In this document: positions 14,583 to 24,260 of the stretch, in pieces
Layout: the number at the start of each line of letters is the position of its first letter
Numbering within the stretch: the stretch's first letter is position 1
Source of the DNA: Nocardioides kribbensis
Lineage (GTDB): Bacteria; Actinomycetota; Actinomycetes; Propionibacteriales; Nocardioidaceae
Direction of reading: 5' to 3'
NCBI RefSeq assembly: GCF_015070375.1
Contig: NZ_JADCLL010000006.1
Coordinates: 1-64,000, forward strand
DNA: 64,000 nucleotides
Translations under genes and position numbers: made by a program
Notes under the pieces: generated by a model
What the model was told of the DNA's origin: nothing
The model's database searches: none
What the model saw: only the letters and a program-made list of their open reading frames with translations

Positions 14583-15421
14583 GCAGCTGCCACCGCTGCG
14601 GAGCCGCGACCCCCACCGGGCGCTTCTGCGCCGAGTGCGGTGCCCCGGTCGCCGCCTCACCCGCCGCCGGTCCCGGATCCGCGAGGCCGCCCGGCACCGG
14701 CCGCACCGCCCAGGTGCTGCCCTGGGTCGTGGGTGCGCTCTTCGTGGTGCTGCTGGCCGGTGGCGGCGCGCTGCTGGTGCTGCGCGAGGGCCCCGCGGAG
14801 CCCGCGGCGGTCGACGTGACGCGCGGCGGCGCAGGTCGCGCCTCCGACCGGGCCCCCACCTCCGCGCCGCCGCTCTCCGGGTCCCCCGGCGAGGAGACCG
14901 CCCCCACCCCGACCGGCGACCCGGTCGAGGTCGCCGTCGCCGCGTCGATCACCGTGCCCGACACCGCCCCCAGCAGCGTCGACGTCGCCGACGGCAGCAC
15001 GACCTCCTACGACGACACCCGGCTCGTCGACGGCGACCCCACCACCTGCTGGCGCACGAGCGGCGACGCCGGCGGCTCCGAGATCGTCCTCGACCTCGCC
15101 GAGCCCGTGGCGCTGTCCCGGGTCGGCCTGGTCAACGGCTACGCCAAGACCGCGACCGACCCGCGCGGCACGACCTACGACTGGTACTCCCTCAACCGCC
15201 GCGTCCTCGCCGTGGAGTGGGTGCTCGACGACGGCACGACCCTGCGCCAGGACCTGGACGAGAGCCGCGAGCTGCAGACCCTCGACGCCGGCGGCGCCGT
15301 CACGCGCAGCGTGCGGCTGCGCATCGTGGCGGTCTCGGCGCCCGGTGACGGCCCCGACGCGAAGGACTACACCGCGCTGAGCGAGGTCTCCCTCCTCGGC
15401 GCGCCCGTGACCGCCGGCTGA
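14579..15421 (+). CDS. Zinc-ribbon, single-TM protein with discoidin-like C-terminal domain
   Basis: A 280-residue protein with GTG start overlapping the aroF stop and GGAGG 6 nt before it. Residues 4-22 form a zinc ribbon with two CxxC pairs (CHRCG...CAECG). A TM helix follows at about 45-67 (VLPWVVGALFVVLLAGGGALLVL), then a Thr/Pro-rich linker. The exported C-terminal domain (about 115-280) has the layout of a discoidin/F5-8-type carbohydrate-binding beta-sandwich: LVDGDPTTCWRT, GGSEIVLDLAEPVALSRVGLVNGY, and a terminal LSEVSLLG strand. The family is often listed as zinc-ribbon/NADase-type glycan-binding. Ligand unknown; coupling to aroF is probably incidental. Confidence 0.75.
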   Translation: MSSCHRCGAATPTGRFCAECGAPVAASPAAGPGSARPPGTGRTAQVLPWVVGALFVVLLAGGGALLVLREGPAEPAAVDVTRGGAGRASDRAPTSAPPLSGSPGEETAPTPTGDPVEVAVAASITVPDTAPSSVDVADGSTTSYDDTRLVDGDPTTCWRTSGDAGGSEIVLDLAEPVALSRVGLVNGYAKTATDPRGTTYDWYSLNRRVLAVEWVLDDGTTLRQDLDESRELQTLDAGGAVTRSVRLRIVAVSAPGDGPDAKDYTALSEVSLLGAPVTAG

Positions 15422-15473
15422 CCCGCGGGCCCGCCACCTCCCCGCGCGCGGGGGTCGCGGCGTGGCGTGGTCC

Positions 15474-15509
15474 CGGAGTCGTGGTCTCGGAGTCGTGGTC
15501 TCGGAGCCG
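15474..15509. repeat. Short tandem repeat after the zinc-ribbon gene
   Basis: The unit CGGAGTCGTGGTCT is repeated about 2.5 times between two convergent genes. No hairpin; the convergent stop codons are 93 nt apart and no better terminator is seen. Confidence 0.7.
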
Positions 15510-15514
15510 TCGTG

Positions 15515-16507
<993 letters not shown>

Positions 16508-16600
16508 ACCGTCATCCTCCCGCACCGGCTCCCGTCGCCCGGTCGCGGGGCGAGCAACGACGGCGGCCCGGCGACGTGCCCGGCCGCCCTCGCGGCTCGC

Positions 16601-17938
16601 TCAGGCCTTGCGCAGCATCTCGGCGACCAGGAAGGCCAGCTCGAGGGACTGCACGCGGTTGAGGCGCGGGTCGCAGACCGACTCGTAGCGCGAGGAGAGG
16701 TCCATGTCGGTGAGCTCCTCGCCGCCGCCGACGCACTCGGTGACGTCGTCGCCGGTGAGCTCGACGTGGACGCCGCCGGGCCAGGTGCCGAGCGAGCGGT
16801 GCACGTCGAAGAAGCCCTGGACCTCGTCGATGACGTCGTCGAAGCGGCGGGTCTTGTAGCCCGAGGAGGCCTCGAAGGTGTTGCCGTGCATCGGGTCGCA
16901 GACCCAGGCGACCTCGAGGCCCGCGGCCTTGACCTTCTCCACCAGCGGCGGCAGGCCGTCGCGGATCTTGCCCGCGCCGAAGCGGGTGATGAAGGTGAGC
17001 CGGCCGGCCTCGTTGTGGGGGTTGAGCTTGGCGGCCAGGGCGATCGCGTCGTCGGGGGTGGTGGTGGGGCCGAGCTTGACGCCGATGGGGTTGCGGATGC
17101 GGCTGAGCAGCTCCACGTGGGCGTTGTCGGGCTGGCGGGTGCGCTCGCCGATCCAGACGAAGTGGCCCGAGACGTCGTACGGCGCGTCGGTGCGCGAGTC
17201 GATGCGCGTCATCGCGTGCTCGTACTCCAGCACCAGAGCCTCGTGGCTGGAGTGGAAGTCGACGCGGTGGAACTCGTCGGGGTCGGCCCCGATGGCCTGC
17301 ATGAACGTGAGCGCGCGCTCGATCTCGCCGGCCATCTCCTCGTAGCGCTGGCCGACCGGCGACTCGCGCACGAAGTCGGTGTTCCAGGTGTGGACCTGGC
17401 GCAGGTCGGCGTAGCCGCCGGTGGTGAAGGCGCGCACGAGGTTGAGGGTCGCGGCGGAGGCGTTGTAGACGTCGACCAGGCGCTGCGGGTCGGGCACACG
17501 GGCCTCGGGAGTGAACTCGAAGCCGTTGACCGCGTCGCCGCGGTAGGCCGGCAGGGTCACGCCCTCGCGGGTCTCGAGGTCGGAGGAGCGCGGCTTGGCG
17601 TACTGCCCGGCCAGGCGGCCGACCTTCACGACCGGCACCGAGGCGGCGTAGGTGAGCACGACCGCCATCTGCAGCAGCACCCGCAGCTTGTTGCGCACGT
17701 TGTCGGCGGTGACCCCGGCGAGGGTCTCGGCGCAGTCGCCGCCCTGGAGCAGGAAGGCCTCGCCGCGCGCGACCGCGGCCAGCTTGCCCTTCAGCTCGTC
17801 GCACTCGCCGGCGAAGACCAGCGGCGGCATCGTGCGCAGCTGCGCGACGGCGGAGTCGACGGCCGCCTGGTCGGGGTAGGTCGGCTGCTGGGCCGGGCCG
17901 AGGGCGTGCAGGGTGGCGAGGTCGGGGATGGTGCTCAC
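16601..17938 (-). CDS. aroG: 3-deoxy-7-phosphoheptulonate synthase, class II
   Basis: A 445-residue plant-type DAHP synthase, unrelated in sequence to the type I enzyme at 13.5 kb. Signatures: FLLQGGDCAET (metal-binding Cys69), VVKVGRLAGQYAKPRS, EFHRVDFHSSHEALVLEYE, FVWIGERTRQ, GVKLGPTT, and VAWVCDPMHGNTFE. The GTG start is set by a TACCCT box 6 nt upstream and no Shine-Dalgarno. M. tuberculosis AroG (462 residues) has a slightly longer N-terminus. Class II enzymes are allosterically inhibited by aromatic amino acids and partner chorismate mutase. It matches the position of Rv2178c. Confidence 0.95.
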   Translation of the reverse strand: MSTIPDLATLHALGPAQQPTYPDQAAVDSAVAQLRTMPPLVFAGECDELKGKLAAVARGEAFLLQGGDCAETLAGVTADNVRNKLRVLLQMAVVLTYAASVPVVKVGRLAGQYAKPRSSDLETREGVTLPAYRGDAVNGFEFTPEARVPDPQRLVDVYNASAATLNLVRAFTTGGYADLRQVHTWNTDFVRESPVGQRYEEMAGEIERALTFMQAIGADPDEFHRVDFHSSHEALVLEYEHAMTRIDSRTDAPYDVSGHFVWIGERTRQPDNAHVELLSRIRNPIGVKLGPTTTPDDAIALAAKLNPHNEAGRLTFITRFGAGKIRDGLPPLVEKVKAAGLEVAWVCDPMHGNTFEASSGYKTRRFDDVIDEVQGFFDVHRSLGTWPGGVHVELTGDDVTECVGGGEELTDMDLSSRYESVCDPRLNRVQSLELAFLVAEMLRKA

Positions 17939-17944
17939 CGGCCA

Positions 17945-17950
17945 AGGGTA
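17945..17950 (-). promoter_or_regulatory. -10 box TACCCT for aroG
   Basis: Minus-strand TACCCT, 6 nt before the aroG GTG; predicted leaderless. Confidence 0.6.
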
Positions 17951-17981
17951 CGGCCGGGTCCGCTCGCGCCCCGAAACAGCG

Positions 17982-18010
17982 CGACCCCGCCCGCGATGCG
18001 GACGGGGTCG
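17982..18010 (-). terminator. Hairpin after the permease gene
   Basis: Minus strand: GACCCCG and CCGC pair with GCGG and CGGGGTC around an ATC loop, interrupted by one unpaired base each side. No T-run. It separates the permease stop from the aroG promoter. Confidence 0.5.
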
Positions 18011-18041
18011 GGCCGGACGGTGCGCGCGACGCGGCGTGGCC

Positions 18042-19496
18042 TCAGTCCTCGAGGTGCTCGATGTCGCGGAAGCCGGTGCGCTTGGCGCGCACGCCGCGGT
18101 TGACGAACCAGGTGAGCAGCCACAGCGCCACGCCGATGAGCAGCAGCACGAGCGCGATCTGGTACTGCAGGACGTCGCGGTCGACCCACGGGCCGATGAG
18201 GAAGGCGCAGAGCACCGCGGCCACGGCCGGGGTGACGCCCGGCGAGCGGAAGAAGCCCGTGCCCTGCTTGTCGTCGCGGCGCAGGATCAGGCAGGCCACG
18301 TTGACGATCGTGAAGACGCCGAGCAGCAGCAGCGAGGTCGTGCCGGACAGCGCGCCGACGATGCTCGAGTCCGACTGCGTCGCGACGTACCAGATCAGGG
18401 CCACGGCGATGAGCGTGGTGAAGATGATGCCGACGTAGGGCGAGCGGCGGTTCGGGGAGACCTTGCCGAGGCTGCGGGGCAGGACGTCCTGACGGGCCAT
18501 GCCGTAGACCAGGCGGCTGGCCATGAGCATGTTGATCAGCGCGGTGTTGGCGACGGCGAAGACGGCCAGGAAGGGGAAGACCTTGTCGATCGGGAAGTCG
18601 GGGGCACCCTTGCCGACCACCTCGAGCAGCGCGCGGCCCTCGGACTCGTTGATGACCGCGAGCTCGTCGGGGGTGAGCACCGTGACGACCGCGATGGCCA
18701 CCAGCATGTAGAAGATCACCGCGATGCCGAGGCCGGTGAGCATCATCTTCGGGAAGATCCGCTCGGGCTCCTTGGTCTCCTCGACCATGTTCACGGAGTC
18801 CTCGAAGCCGACCATGGCGAAGAAGGCCACCGAGGTGGCCGCGGTGACGGCGAGGAAGAGGCCCTTGTCCTCGGGCGACTCGAAGGTCGTGATCTGGCTG
18901 ATGTCGCCCTCGCCCTGGGCCATGGCGTAGAAGCCGACGCCGATGACGATGGCCAGCGCGGTCATCTCCACCAGCGTGAGCACGACGTTGAACTTCACGC
19001 TCTCGCCGACCCCGCGCAGGTTGATCGCGGCCAGCAGGCCCATGAAGAGCATGGCGATGATCGTGGTGCCGGTGGTCGAGAGCCCGGTCTCCAGCCCGAT
19101 GCCGTCGAGCCCGGCCAGGAGGTTCTGGGCCAGGACGTTGGCCGAGGTGGAGGCGCTGGTGATGCCCGAGCAGATCACGGCGAAGGCCACGAGGAAGGTG
19201 ACGAAGTGGATGCCGAAGGCCTTGTGCGTGTAGAGCGCGGCACCGGCGGCCTGGGGGTACTTCGTGACCAGCTCGAGGTAGGACAGCGCCGTCAGCGTCG
19301 CGACGACGAACGCGACCAGGAACGGCAGCCAGACGACGCCGCCGACGATGCCGGCCATCTGGCCGGTCACGGCGTAGACGCCGGCGCCGAGGATGTCGCC
19401 GACGATGAACAGCAGCAGCAGCTTGGGGCCCATCACCCGCTTCAGGGTGGGCTCGGACCCGGGTGTCTCCACCGCGGCGGTCTCGTGGGTGCTCAT
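18042..19496 (-). CDS. APC family amino-acid permease
   Basis: A 484-residue transporter with about 12 predicted helices of the amino acid-polyamine-organocation superfamily. ATG at 19496 has AGGAGG 9 nt upstream. The first helix region carries LLFIVGDILGAGVYAVTGQMAG, the unwound G-(A)-G substrate site. FFAMVGFEDSVNMVEETKEPERIFPK is the conserved TM6-loop motif, and NTALINMLMASRLVYGMARQDVLP follows in TM8. A basic C-terminus ends FRDIEHLED. Substrate is uncertain; relatives act on cationic or branched amino acids. Probably monocistronic. Confidence 0.88.
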   Translation of the reverse strand: MSTHETAAVETPGSEPTLKRVMGPKLLLLFIVGDILGAGVYAVTGQMAGIVGGVVWLPFLVAFVVATLTALSYLELVTKYPQAAGAALYTHKAFGIHFVTFLVAFAVICSGITSASTSANVLAQNLLAGLDGIGLETGLSTTGTTIIAMLFMGLLAAINLRGVGESVKFNVVLTLVEMTALAIVIGVGFYAMAQGEGDISQITTFESPEDKGLFLAVTAATSVAFFAMVGFEDSVNMVEETKEPERIFPKMMLTGLGIAVIFYMLVAIAVVTVLTPDELAVINESEGRALLEVVGKGAPDFPIDKVFPFLAVFAVANTALINMLMASRLVYGMARQDVLPRSLGKVSPNRRSPYVGIIFTTLIAVALIWYVATQSDSSIVGALSGTTSLLLLGVFTIVNVACLILRRDDKQGTGFFRSPGVTPAVAAVLCAFLIGPWVDRDVLQYQIALVLLLIGVALWLLTWFVNRGVRAKRTGFRDIEHLED

Positions 19497-19602
19497 CAGG
19501 GTGCCTCCTGGTGGATGCGTGCGAGTGGGCCTACCCAACCCCAGGCGGGGGGTCGTTGGCTACTCGCCCCGCGGCAGGAGGCCTTCCCGGCGTGCCCGGG
19601 GC

Positions 19603-20631
19603 TCAGCCGAAGAACACCTCGGCCTCGGCGTACTCCTCCGCAGAGACCAGCTTCAGCTCGGCGGTGCCCTCGGCCAGCGGCACCCGGTCGATGCGGGTGC
19701 CGCGCAGGGCCATCATCGTGCCGAAGTCGCCGTCGGCGACCGCGTCGACGGCCTGGAGGCCGAAGCGGGTGGCCAGCCAGCGATCGAACGCCGTGGGCGT
19801 GCCGCCGCGCTGCACGTGGCCGAGCACCACCGCGCGGGCCTCCTTGCCGGTGCGGTGCTCGATCTCGGAGGCCAGCCGGTCGCCGATGCCGCCGAGGCGC
19901 ACGTGGCCGAAGGCGTCCTTCTCCCCCGAGGCCAGGGTCATGCCCGAGCCGTCGGCGGGCACCGCTCCCTCGGAGACGACCACGATGGGGGCGTACTCGC
20001 TCTCGAAGCGGGTCTCGACGTGGGCGCAGACCGCGGCGATGTCGAAGGGCTGCTCGGGGATGAGCACGGCGCTGGCACCGCCGGCGATGCCGGCGTGCAG
20101 CGCGATCCAGCCGGCGTGGCGGCCCATGACCTCCACGACGAGCACGCGGTGGTGGGACTCCGCGGTGGTGTGGAGGCGGTCGATGGCCTCGGTGGCGATG
20201 TTGACCGCGGTGTCGAACCCGAAGGTGAAGTCGGTGCCCGAGAGGTCGTTGTCGATCGTCTTGGGCACCCCGACGACCTTGACGCCCAGGTCGGCCAGCT
20301 TGGTGGCGACCCCGAGGGTGTCCTCGCCGCCGATCGCGACGAGGGCGTCGACGCCGTCGGCGGCGAGGTTGTCCTTGATCCGCTCCACGCCGCCCTCGAT
20401 CGAGAACGGGTTGGTGCGGCTGGAGCCCAGGATGGTGCCGCCGCGGGGCAGGATGCCGCGGCACTGCTCGACGCCCAGCGGCATGGTCAGCCCCTCGAGC
20501 GGGCCCTTCCACCCGTCGCGGTAGCCGACGAACTCGAAGCCGTGGTCGCGCGTGCCGCGCCGCACGACCGCGCGGATGACGGCGTTGAGACCGGGGCAGT
20601 CCCCGCCTCCGGTGAGTACTCCGACGCGCAT
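19603..20631 (-). CDS. pfkA: 6-phosphofructokinase, predicted PPi-dependent
   Basis: A 342-residue group III phosphofructokinase. AGGAG lies 8 nt before the ATG. TGGGDCPGLNAVIRA is the phosphate loop; GGEDT (101-105) and PKTIDND (123-129) form the active site. ATP-type enzymes have Gly at position 104, whereas Asp104 with Lys124 marks PPi-dependent enzymes such as that of Amycolatopsis methanolica; here both Asp104 and Lys124 are present. MGRHAGW and EQPF complete the substrate site. With PPi the reaction is near equilibrium and serves glycolysis and gluconeogenesis. Two ROK-type sugar kinases lie 8.5 kb away. Transcribed ahead of the permease, with a 106-nt gap. Confidence 0.92.
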   Translation of the reverse strand: MRVGVLTGGGDCPGLNAVIRAVVRRGTRDHGFEFVGYRDGWKGPLEGLTMPLGVEQCRGILPRGGTILGSSRTNPFSIEGGVERIKDNLAADGVDALVAIGGEDTLGVATKLADLGVKVVGVPKTIDNDLSGTDFTFGFDTAVNIATEAIDRLHTTAESHHRVLVVEVMGRHAGWIALHAGIAGGASAVLIPEQPFDIAAVCAHVETRFESEYAPIVVVSEGAVPADGSGMTLASGEKDAFGHVRLGGIGDRLASEIEHRTGKEARAVVLGHVQRGGTPTAFDRWLATRFGLQAVDAVADGDFGTMMALRGTRIDRVPLAEGTAELKLVSAEEYAEAEVFFG

Positions 20632-20842
20632 CTGCGCTCCTGTCCTGGTGACCCGGTCGGGCCGTGGTCGGTGGTCGGCCCGGCCGACGACTTGGATCGT
20701 TCGAAGCGGGCGGGCCCGACTGTAGTGGCGGTCACACCTCCGGGCCAGGTGCTGTCCACCGCCGGCGGGTCGGCGGGAGCGCGGTCCGCGGTGGCCGGCA
20801 GCGCGGGCCGCCGGGGTGGGCCGGGGCGGGGCGGGCGTGTCC

Positions 20843-20848
20843 TAGGGT
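20843..20848 (+). promoter_or_regulatory. -10 box TAGGGT for the DUF1028 gene
   Basis: TAGGGT 6 nt before ATG 20855, in the 223-bp divergent gap with pfkA; leaderless start predicted. Confidence 0.6.
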
Positions 20849-20854
20849 CGCGCC

Positions 20855-21676
20855 ATGACCTTCTCGATCGTGGCCCGCTCCGCCGACGGTGAGTCCTGGG
20901 GCGTGGCGGTGGCCTCCAAGTTCCTCGCGGTCGGTGCGGCCGTGCCGGCCGCCGTGGCCCAGGTCGGCGCACTCGCGACCCAGGCCGACGCCAACGTCGC
21001 CTACAAGGGCATGGCCCTCTCCCACCTCGACGACGGCGCCACCGCGGAGGTCGCCCTGCAGCGGCTGCTCGAGGAGGACCCGGGCCGCGACCACCGCCAG
21101 GTCGGCATCGTCGACGTCGACGGCGGCGCGGCCAGCCACACCGGCCCCGCCTGCCTCGACTGGGCCGGCGGTGCGACGGGTGAGGGCTTCGCGATCCAGG
21201 GCAACGTGCTCGCCGGGGAGCACGTGGTCGAGGCCATGCGCACGGCCTGGGAGGGCTCCCCCGCCGACGCTCCCCTGGCGCGGCGCCTGCTCGCCGCCCT
21301 CGCGGCCGGCGACGACGCGGGCGGCGACAAGCGCGGCCGGCAGTCGGCCGCGCTGCTCGTGGTGAGCGACGGCGCCGGCTACGGCGGGCTCGACGACATC
21401 GCCGTGGACCTGCGCGTCGACGACCACGTCGACCCGCTGGCCGAGCTGGCCCGGCTGCTCGACCTCAACGACCTCTACCTCACCGCCTCGACCGAGGAGG
21501 AGAAGGTGCCGGTCACGCCCGAGGTCGAGGCCGAGCTCGCCGCCTTCGCCGCGGCCCAGGGCCAGCGCGACTTCCACGCCTGGGTCGGCACCGAGAACTA
21601 CGAGATGCGGGTCGACCCCGGGCTGGCCTGGATCGACCGGCGGGTGCTCGACATCGTGCGCTCGACCGGCGCGTGA
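20855..21676 (+). CDS. DUF1028 family protein (Ntn-hydrolase fold)
   Basis: A 273-residue DUF1028 protein. The N-terminus MTFSIVARSADGESWGVAVASKFLAVG is diagnostic, with Thr2 positioned as a possible N-terminal nucleophile after Met removal. Other conserved segments: GALATQADANVAYKGMAL, RQVGIVDVDGGAASHTGPACLDWAGG, GFAIQGNVLAGEHVV and GRQSAALLVVS. The C-terminal extension (about 215-273) with KVPVTPEVEAEL resembles the peptidoglycan-binding-like tail seen in part of the family. No characterised reaction; a cytoplasmic amidase or peptidase is a reasonable guess. Confidence 0.85.
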   Translation: MTFSIVARSADGESWGVAVASKFLAVGAAVPAAVAQVGALATQADANVAYKGMALSHLDDGATAEVALQRLLEEDPGRDHRQVGIVDVDGGAASHTGPACLDWAGGATGEGFAIQGNVLAGEHVVEAMRTAWEGSPADAPLARRLLAALAAGDDAGGDKRGRQSAALLVVSDGAGYGGLDDIAVDLRVDDHVDPLAELARLLDLNDLYLTASTEEEKVPVTPEVEAELAAFAAAQGQRDFHAWVGTENYEMRVDPGLAWIDRRVLDIVRSTGA

Positions 21677-21724
21677 GCGCCGCCGGCGGCCCGGGCGCGT
21701 GGGCGCCGCGGCCGTGACCCGGGC

Positions 21725-22552
21725 ATGAGCGGCCCGACCAGCGCGGAGGGCGCGGGCGTGCGGCTGGCCGTGCGGGTGACCTCCACCGCCGTCCACGTGG
21801 CCGGCCTTGCGCCCAACGGCGCCACGATCACCACCTCCGCGCTCACCCTGCGCCACCACCGGCCGGCGCCCGACCAGGTCGAGACCTCCCCCGAGGAGGT
21901 CTGGCAGGGCACGCTGAGCGCCGTCGCCGAGGTGGGCGCGGCGCTGCCCGAGGGCTGGACGGTCGGCGAGGTCGCCGTCGGCGGCGACCCCCACACGCTG
22001 CTGGTCTGGGACCGCGAGACCCTCGGCGCGCCCCGACCCGCGATCACCGCAGGCGACCGTCGTACGACGGGGCTGTGCGAGCAGCTGCGCGCGGAGGGGG
22101 CCGCGGCGCACGTCGAGCTCCTCGCCGACCAGCCGCTGGACCACCGGGTCGCCGGCCCGCGGCTGCGCTGGCTGGCCGAGCACGAGCCGCACACGTGGGC
22201 GCTGGTGGAGGACGGCCGCTACGCCGTCGGCGGGGTGGAGTCCTACCTCGTCGCCCGGATGACCCGCGGGCTCGAGCACGTCACCGACGCCGCCCACGCC
22301 CGGCCGACGCTGCTGCTGGGTGCCGAGGGCTGGTCGGAGGAGCTGTGCGCCCTCTTCGGCGTGCCGCTCGACGCGCTGCCCGAGCTGGTCGAGGCCACGT
22401 CGCCGGCGCACGAGCCGACTCCCCGGCCCGACCACCGGGCCGCCGCCCGGCCCGATCCACGACCCGACCTGCGCGTCGGAGCCTGGGGTCGCACCGACCC
22501 CCGCACGTTCGCCGGGCTGGCCGTGCCGGTCAGCGCGCTCGCGCCGGCCTGA
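21725..22552 (+). CDS. Glycerol-kinase-like (FGGY) N-terminal half protein
   Basis: A 275-residue protein aligning with only the first domain of FGGY sugar kinases. Recognisable parts: SPEEVWQGTLSAVAEV, TLLVWDRETLGAPRPAITAGDRRT (glycerol kinase has VWDRxTGxP...WQDRRT), DHRVAGPRLRWLAEH, VGGVESYLVARMTRG, HVTDAAHARPTLLL and LCALFGVPLDALPEL. The N-terminal phosphate loop (normally DQGTTSSR) is degenerate (VTSTAVHVAG), and the C-terminal ATP-binding domain is absent, replaced by a Pro/Arg/Asp tail. It should not phosphorylate sugars; a regulatory or scaffold role is possible. It lies 48 nt after DUF1028 and overlaps the next gene tail-to-tail by 23 nt. Confidence 0.68.
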   Translation: MSGPTSAEGAGVRLAVRVTSTAVHVAGLAPNGATITTSALTLRHHRPAPDQVETSPEEVWQGTLSAVAEVGAALPEGWTVGEVAVGGDPHTLLVWDRETLGAPRPAITAGDRRTTGLCEQLRAEGAAAHVELLADQPLDHRVAGPRLRWLAEHEPHTWALVEDGRYAVGGVESYLVARMTRGLEHVTDAAHARPTLLLGAEGWSEELCALFGVPLDALPELVEATSPAHEPTPRPDHRAAARPDPRPDLRVGAWGRTDPRTFAGLAVPVSALAPA

Positions 22553-23429
22553 GCCGGTCGCGGGCGGCCGCGGCCGCGTCGCGCTCGGCACGCGCGGCCT
22601 CGAGGGCGCCGGCCGCCTCGCCACGGGCGTCCTCGGCGTCGTCGAGCTCGTCGTCGACCTGCTCGGCGCGCGCCTCGGTCTCGGCCACGCGGCGACGCAG
22701 CTCGTCGAGGTCGGCCTGCAGCTGCATCGAGCGCGCCTCGAGCTCCTGCACGTGGGCCTGCGCCTGCTCGTGCTCGCCGGTAGCCGCCGCCAGCGCCTCC
22801 TCCGCCGACTCGAGCCTCTCCTGGGCCGAGGCCAGGGCCTTCGCGTCGGCCTCCGGGTCGGGCACGACGCGCAGCTCGGGTCGCGGCGTCGGCGCGGCCT
22901 CGCGCGGCGCGGCCGCGTGGCCGAGCGCCGCCGGCAGCGCGACGGCCGCGGCCACGTCGACCTCGTCGACGCCGGTGCTGGCGAGCGGACCCACGAGCAG
23001 GCCGCTGCGCACGGCGGCCCCGCAGCGCTCGTCGAGCACGGCGGCCGTGAGCGTGGCCTCCACCTGGTCGGCCACGGCCTGCGTCACCCGCACCCCCGCC
23101 TCGGCGGCCAGGGACCGCGCCTGCTGGGTCACCGCCGCCGTGAGCTGGCGGCGCTGACGCGTGAGGGCCCGCAGCTGGTCGGCCGACATGCCGGCCTGGG
23201 CCTCGCGCAGGGCCGAGCCCACGCTGAGCACCTGGTCGACCTGGGCGGCCTCGCGACGCACCAGGAGGTTGACCACCCAGGCCGCCGTCGACGGCTTGCG
23301 CAGCGCCTTGAGCGCGACGGCCAGGTCGGTGCCCTTGTGGGCCCTGGCCCGGGCGTCCCGCGCGGCGGTGAAGTCACCGGGCGGCAGCGCGTAGAGCTCG
23401 TCGGCGAGCTCGAGCACCGGGTCTGCCAT
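22530..23429 (-). CDS. Coiled-coil protein of unknown function
   Basis: A 299-residue cytoplasmic protein. Residues 1-110 are helical with a conserved-looking start (LELADELYALPPGDFTAARDARARAHK...KALRKPSTAAWVVNLL). Residues 205-299 form one long Ala/Glu coiled coil (ERLESAEEALAAATGEHEQA...). No enzymatic motif, signal or TM. The leaderless-type TATGCT box fixes the ATG. As far as I recall, similar proteins are annotated as hypothetical in actinobacteria. It could be a structural or chromosome-associated factor. Confidence 0.65.
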   Translation of the reverse strand: MADPVLELADELYALPPGDFTAARDARARAHKGTDLAVALKALRKPSTAAWVVNLLVRREAAQVDQVLSVGSALREAQAGMSADQLRALTRQRRQLTAAVTQQARSLAAEAGVRVTQAVADQVEATLTAAVLDERCGAAVRSGLLVGPLASTGVDEVDVAAAVALPAALGHAAAPREAAPTPRPELRVVPDPEADAKALASAQERLESAEEALAAATGEHEQAQAHVQELEARSMQLQADLDELRRRVAETEARAEQVDDELDDAEDARGEAAGALEAARAERDAAAAARDRLRPARAR

Positions 23430-23435
23430 CCGGCG

Positions 23436-23441
23436 AGCATA
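23436..23441 (-). promoter_or_regulatory. -10 box TATGCT for the coiled-coil gene
   Basis: Minus-strand TATGCT, 6 nt before the ATG at 23429; no Shine-Dalgarno. Confidence 0.6.
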
Positions 23442-23531
23442 GGGCGGGGCCCGCGGGGGCTCCCACGGGCACCGGGGCCGCGACGTCGCCGACGTGCGGC
23501 CCGGGGCGCGGACCCGCGGCGGACGGGTCGC

Positions 23532-24191
23532 TCAGCCGTCGTCGAGGCCCTGCTCGATGGCGTAGCGGGTCAGCTCGACCCGGTTGTGCATCTGCAGCTT
23601 GCGCAGGGTGTTCTGCACGTGGTTCTGCACCGTGCGGTGGCTGAGCACGAGGCGCTCGGCGATCTGCTTGTAGGACAGCCCCTTGGCGACCATGCGCAGC
23701 ACCTCGGTCTCGCGGTCGGTCAGCGCGTCGCGGGAGGGGTCGGGCGCGGTGGGCCCCTCGGCCATCCGCCGGAACTCCCCCAGCACCAGCCCGGCCAGGC
23801 CGGGGGTGAAGACCGAGTCGCCGCGCGCCACCCGACGCACGGCCTCGAGCAGCTCCTCGCGCGACGCCGACTTCACGAGGTAGCCGGTGGCCCCCGCCTT
23901 CACCGCCTCGAGCACGTCGGCCTGCTCGCCGGAGGCCGAGAGGATCAGCACGCGCGCCGACGGGTCGTGGCGCAGCACCCGGGCGGTGACCTCCACCCCG
24001 TCGGGCTCCGGGATGCGCAGGTCGAGCACCACGACCTGCGGGCGCGCGGCCGGGAAGCGGGCGATCGCCTCCGCCCCGGTGCCGGCGACCGCGACCACGT
24101 CGAAGCCCGCCGCCTGCAGGTCGCGCTCGACCGCGTCGCGCCACATCGGGTGGTCGTCGACCACCATCACCCGCACCGCTCGCTCCGCCAT
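23532..24191 (-). CDS. NarL/LuxR-family response regulator (MacR-like)
   Basis: A 219-residue two-component regulator. The receiver domain has the acidic pair VVDDH (residues 10-14), phosphoacceptor Asp57 (VVVLDLRIPEPDG), a Ser in LILSAS, and Lys in YLVKSAS. The LuxR-type HTH (about 154-205) reads LTDRETEVLRMVAKGLSYKQIAERL...HVQNTLRKL. It is downstream of, and on the same strand as, a MacS-type histidine kinase but separated from it by a flavin-reductase-like gene. Its own TAGGGT box predicts an independent leaderless transcript. Likely partner is that kinase. Confidence 0.9.
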   Translation of the reverse strand: MAERAVRVMVVDDHPMWRDAVERDLQAAGFDVVAVAGTGAEAIARFPAARPQVVVLDLRIPEPDGVEVTARVLRHDPSARVLILSASGEQADVLEAVKAGATGYLVKSASREELLEAVRRVARGDSVFTPGLAGLVLGEFRRMAEGPTAPDPSRDALTDRETEVLRMVAKGLSYKQIAERLVLSHRTVQNHVQNTLRKLQMHNRVELTRYAIEQGLDDG

Positions 24192-24198
24192 GGCCCGG

Positions 24199-24204
24199 AC
24201 CCTA
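24199..24204 (-). promoter_or_regulatory. -10 box TAGGGT for the response regulator
   Basis: Minus-strand TAGGGT, 7 nt before the ATG at 24191, in the 69-bp gap after the flavin-reductase-like gene. Confidence 0.6.
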
Positions 24205-24260
24205 CCCAGGTCGGCGGGCCCTGACGCGTGGTCGGCCGCGGGTCCCCCGGACCGTGAGGG

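Noticed and set aside
22553..24224. Missing C-terminal FGGY domain downstream by frameshift
   Set aside because: No plus-strand frame beyond 22552 resembles the ATP-binding domain; the region is occupied by a minus-strand coiled-coil gene and a response regulator.
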